Of a stretch of DNA of 8,357 nucleotides, positions 6,843 to 8,357 are shown piece after piece (the first letter of the stretch is position 1; every line of letters starts with the position of its first letter). The position numbers were made by a program, and so were the translations under genes. Under the pieces are notes generated by a model. That model searched no databases and was not told where the DNA came from. It worked only from the letters and a program-made list of their open reading frames with translations. Origin of the DNA: JAAYYY01 sp032260445. Lineage in GTDB: Bacteria > Chloroflexota > Anaerolineae > Promineifilales > Promineifilaceae. The stretch lies in assembly GCA_032260445.1 (NCBI GenBank), contig JAVVFG010000169.1, positions 1-8,357 of the forward strand, in the 5' to 3' direction.

Positions 6843-7421
6843 TCAGAACTGCTTGGATGCCACCGTCGAGTCATGAGCCTCCCTAGAACTGGACGTCTCT
6901 TTCAACCAGTGGTCACCCTTTGATTCCCAGAAGGCGTTAAAGCCGAGGTAGTATGGGCTATCGCCCGTACTTGTCTGGGTCACGTTGCAGCAGCTCGTGA
7001 CTGGATGGGTCCATACCTGGCCGCCATTACGGAGCAGCTCGCCAACAACACGAAGCTGGTACACAGGCTGGTCTACAGAACTCTCTGAGCGCCCGCTCAC
7101 TTCCTCGGATTGGCCGTGATCGTAAAAGGTTAACCGCGACCCTGTGTTCCAGGTCCACCCCGCAACGCTTCCTAAAGTCGCGGCAGAGAGCGTCTTGTTC
7201 TCGACCACCTCGCCTTGCGCCACAGCAGTTTGGCCTGACGGGCTGATAATTGGCTCGCTGCTAATGATTTTGCTCTCGACCACCTCGCCTTTAATAGGAT
7301 TCCCTGGCGAGCCTGTGACTGGTTCTGAGAAAGAATCATCCGCGCGCACCGTTGCAATACCTGCTGCCAACAGCGTCAGGAAAATGGCCAGTACAGCTAA
7401 AGACTTGGTTTTGTTGGACAT
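6843..7421 (-). CDS. Small exported protein of unknown function, first gene of the sigma operon
   Basis: The ATG at 7419-7421 gives a 192-residue protein with a clean Sec signal peptide: basic MSNKTK, hydrophobic 7-23, and probable cleavage after VRA (25-27). It has the ideal site GGGAGG at 7428-7433, six bases upstream. A longer frame to 7472 is open but lacks these features. The mature protein begins with a low-complexity Ser/Pro/Gly stretch containing the repeat GEVVESK (45-51) and GEVVENK (70-76), 25 residues apart. The rest (about 85-192) looks like one compact beta domain with two Trp near the start (WTW 89-91), YQLRVVGELLRNGGQVW (121-137), an adjacent Cys pair (144-145) that is the only cysteine, and a Ser-rich C-terminus ending SKQF. 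No family is recognised. It is likely secreted or surface-exposed. The gene precedes the lipoprotein by 85 bases, a gap long enough for a separate promoter. Confidence 0.7.
   Translation of the reverse strand: MSNKTKSLAVLAIFLTLLAAGIATVRADDSFSEPVTGSPGNPIKGEVVESKIISSEPIISPSGQTAVAQGEVVENKTLSAATLGSVAGWTWNTGSRLTFYDHGQSEEVSGRSESSVDQPVYQLRVVGELLRNGGQVWTHPVTSCCNVTQTSTGDSPYYLGFNAFWESKGDHWLKETSSSREAHDSTVASKQF
7199..7291 (-). repeat. 18-bp direct repeat inside the exported-protein gene
   Basis: The 18 bases at 7199-7216 recur exactly at 7274-7291, 75 bases (25 codons) apart and in frame. They encode the repeated peptide core GEVVE. The exact DNA identity suggests a recent partial duplication of about 75 bases in the N-terminal spacer region of the mature protein. 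Confidence 0.7.
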
Positions 7422-7423
7422 TC

Positions 7424-7502
7424 GTAACCTCCCGTGTAGTACGACGATGCAGTTATCTCGGGGAAACCACACCTCTCTATTCTGTTATTCGGAGGAGGTT
7501 AC
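7424..7502 (-). promoter_or_regulatory. Possible RBS-sequestering stem before the exported-protein gene
   Basis: On the minus strand GTAACCTCC (7502-7494) is the exact complement of GGAGGTTAC (7432-7424), which contains the Shine-Dalgarno of the gene starting at 7421. G-U pairs could extend each end by one. If the transcript begins upstream of 7502, the stem would hide the ribosome binding site. The 61-base loop contains the 15-bp repeat copy B. No transcription start is known and no known riboswitch class is recognised, so this is a structural hypothesis. Confidence 0.35.
7461..7475 (+). repeat. 15-bp inverted repeat copy B (upstream of exported-protein gene)
   Basis: This reads GGGAAACCACACCTC on the + strand and lies 40 bases upstream of the ATG at 7421. 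It is the exact inverse of 6815-6829, so the two copies bracket the exported-protein gene. Flanking bases differ on both sides and no target-site duplication is seen. An operator or sigma-recognition site is more likely than transposon ends. Confidence 0.6.
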
Positions 7503-7694
7503 ACTTTTGTGGAGTACACGATAGGCGCACGAGCCCGGGATACGGCAGCAGGACGCAGACGTTGGTCAGGACGTGCTGTTGCCCAGCAGAAACGCTTCCA
7601 GCAGCAGACTCACGGAACAGGTTCAATCGAAGCGACAATTGCCACGCCATTGCCTACCGTCAGCCCAGCCGCTTCCGCCGGAGCCGCGCCGCAT

Positions 7695-7719
7695 TTGTCA
7701 AAGTTTTATCTTGTATAAT
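7695..7719 (+). promoter_or_regulatory. Candidate promoter with perfect TATAAT box
   Basis: TATAAT at 7714-7719 matches the housekeeping -10 consensus exactly. TTGTCA at 7695-7700 matches five of six -35 bases, but the spacer is only 13 bases instead of about 17, which weakens the pair. An AGGAG and GTG start follow at 7733-7747, at a sensible distance for a short leader. Confidence 0.3.
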
Positions 7720-7744
7720 TGCCCTTCCGTACAGGAGCGTGACC

Positions 7745-7792
7745 GTGCCAGTACCAAAATGCTATCGCCCTGTCCCTGAATTTGTGTCATAA
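7745..7792 (+). CDS. Possible 15-codon micro-ORF or truncated gene start
   Basis: A GTG at 7745-7747 has AGGAG (7733-7737) seven bases upstream and a TATAAT box 26 bases further up. It encodes only 15 residues (MPVPKCYRPVPEFVS) before TAA at 7790-7792. It could be a leader peptide, the surviving 5' end of a lost gene, or chance. No downstream frame clearly continues it. Expression signals are the only support. Confidence 0.2.
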   Translation: MPVPKCYRPVPEFVS

Positions 7793-8110
7793 ATACAGCA
7801 GTTTCTCTGTTGCCGATCTTTTCGGTTGGGGATAGTGCCGTAGCTGTTTCAACAGCCTAATACACGTTTGATGACCTTTGTCAGGTTTGAAACGGTGGCG
7901 CTTGAGGCCTTACCGGAAGGATGTTCAATGGCGGCAACCACAACTGAATAGCTTTCATCCAAGCCCAGGCATTGGCACTCGGGTGGGCGGCAGTGCACGA
8001 AGAGGAGCCGGATCAACAGTCTGATGCCCTGGCAGGCTGGCTTTTGTTCGCCCGCCGTCTGTGCATCAGGCACTCTTTTTCATCCAACCCGCTTACTCTT
8101 GCCGAATCTT

Positions 8111-8132
8111 TTCTGGCGAATCGTCTCCAGAA
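8111..8132. repeat. 6-bp inverted repeat upstream of the exported-protein gene at 8213
   Basis: TTCTGG (8111-8116) pairs with CCAGAA (8127-8132) around ten bases, with two further possible G-U pairs outward. It lies about 80 bases before the ATG at 8213 and could be an operator or leader hairpin; short enough to be chance. Confidence 0.25.
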
Positions 8133-8212
8133 GGCGAGCCCCTTTCCGGTCGCACCCGCACCGTGCCACTGGCTCGCCCGCCCTCGCGCTATGCCCTATC
8201 CGGAGGTTCGCC

Positions 8213-8357
8213 ATGTCCAGATCAAGAACCGGGACCATTCTTGTCCTTTCCGTTCTGATTGCCCTTGCCTTCTTACTTGCCGTCTTCCTCCCTCTCAGCC
8301 ATGCCGCTGAGCAGCTCGCCGCGGACGAGCCTCTCGCTTTCGAGCTGGCCGACCTTG
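8213..8357 (+). CDS. Exported protein, N-terminal part only (runs off window)
   Basis: The ATG at 8213 has GGAGG at 8202-8206, six bases upstream, and an open frame to the window end (48 codons visible). The visible protein starts MSRSRTG, followed by a strongly hydrophobic stretch (8-27) and a probable signal peptidase site after SHA (29-31). The mature part begins AEQLAADEPLAFELADL. It is therefore a Sec-exported or membrane-anchored protein; too little is present to name it. It is on the opposite strand to the sigma operon and is probably transcribed separately from the preceding intergenic region. Confidence 0.72.
   Translation, partial: MSRSRTGTILVLSVLIALAFLLAVFLPLSHAAEQLAADEPLAFELADL

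Larger units (their letters stand above)
7503..8212. other. Roughly 700-base region without a supported gene
   Basis: Open frames on both strands here are short, compositionally random-looking and mutually overlapping. The better small candidates are a GTG frame at 7509-7718 (behind GGAGGAGG, but its product looks random), a GTG frame at 7745-7792 behind a TATAAT box, and a minus frame at 8073-7849. None shows a domain. The stretch looks less GC-rich than the CNNM genes. It may contain decayed gene remnants and the promoter of the gene at 8213. Confidence 0.5.

Noticed and set aside
6758..6874. N-terminal extension of the lipoprotein gene
   Set aside because: The extra 39 residues would overlap the preceding gene and bury the lipobox; the ATG at 6757 has an RBS and a proper signal sequence.
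7422..7472. N-terminal extension of the small exported protein
   Set aside because: The extra 17 residues would displace the signal peptide; the ATG at 7421 has an ideal GGGAGG site.
6815..7475. Insertion sequence with terminal inverted repeats
   Set aside because: The enclosed gene encodes an exported protein, not a transposase; no target duplication flanks the repeats.
7509..7718. 69-codon GTG frame behind GGAGGAGG
   Set aside because: The GGAGG match is explained by the inverted repeat with the RBS of the divergent gene, and the product is Arg/Gln/Ala-rich without any domain pattern.
7880..7897. Possible degenerate copy of the 36-54 hairpin (shared GTCAGGTTT)
   Set aside because: Only nine bases match without gaps; the rest needs two deletions to align, so chance is adequate.
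7849..8073. 74-codon minus-strand frame
   Set aside because: No RBS and no recognisable domain. The later half has a plausible hydrophobic pattern, so it could be a remnant, but this cannot be supported.
8021..8080. Possible terminator: CTGATGC/GCATCAG inverted repeat and GTGC/GCAC hairpin before TCTTTTT
   Set aside because: The stems are short, alternative and separated by a 35-base loop, and there is no supported gene upstream for them to terminate.

Overview
The window looks like a bacterial chromosome segment. It is moderately to strongly GC-rich, with Shine-Dalgarno-led genes and no rRNA, tRNA, CRISPR array or recognisable transposase. The pairing of tandem CNNM/CBS transporter-like genes with a sigma factor/giant anti-sigma gene pair, plus the protein style (long single-pass anti-sigma proteins, lipoproteins with a Thr/Pro-rich N-terminus), suggests Chloroflexota, perhaps an Anaerolineae-like member. 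That taxonomic call is inference from gene style, not from a marker gene.

Layout. Positions 1-211 are non-coding and hold two short perfect hairpins. Positions 212-2910 (+) are two tandem CNNM-CBS-CorC/HlyC membrane protein genes that overlap by one base (TGATG), a two-gene operon of divergent paralogues. Positions 2911-3103 are the convergent junction with the next operon and contain a nested inverted repeat. Positions 3104-7421 (-) are a four-gene cluster. In transcription order it encodes a small exported protein (7421-6843), a lipoprotein (6757-5516), an ECF-type sigma factor (5496-4960) and a 619-residue single-pass anti-sigma-like membrane protein (4963-3104). The last two overlap by ATGA. 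Positions 7422-8212 hold no gene I can support, but contain a possible RBS-sequestering stem, one copy of a 15-bp inverted repeat, a TATAAT promoter candidate with a 15-codon micro-ORF, and a few hairpins. At 8213 a new exported protein begins on the + strand and runs off the window.

How the genes may work together. The minus-strand cluster reads as a cell-surface signalling unit. The sigma factor would be held by the short cytoplasmic tail of the co-translated membrane protein, whose roughly 490-residue outside part is the likely sensor. The lipoprotein and the exported protein just upstream are candidate signals, partners or outputs. A perfect 15-bp inverted repeat brackets the exported-protein gene, with one copy upstream of that gene and the other upstream of the lipoprotein-sigma-anti-sigma genes. 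It is the best candidate for a shared control site. This module is the most interesting part of the window. The CNNM pair is an ordinary, widespread family, probably acting in cation (Mg2+/Co2+ type) homeostasis. Two gene starts were moved inward from the longest open frame, to 6757 and 7421, because that gives clean signal peptides and ribosome binding sites.
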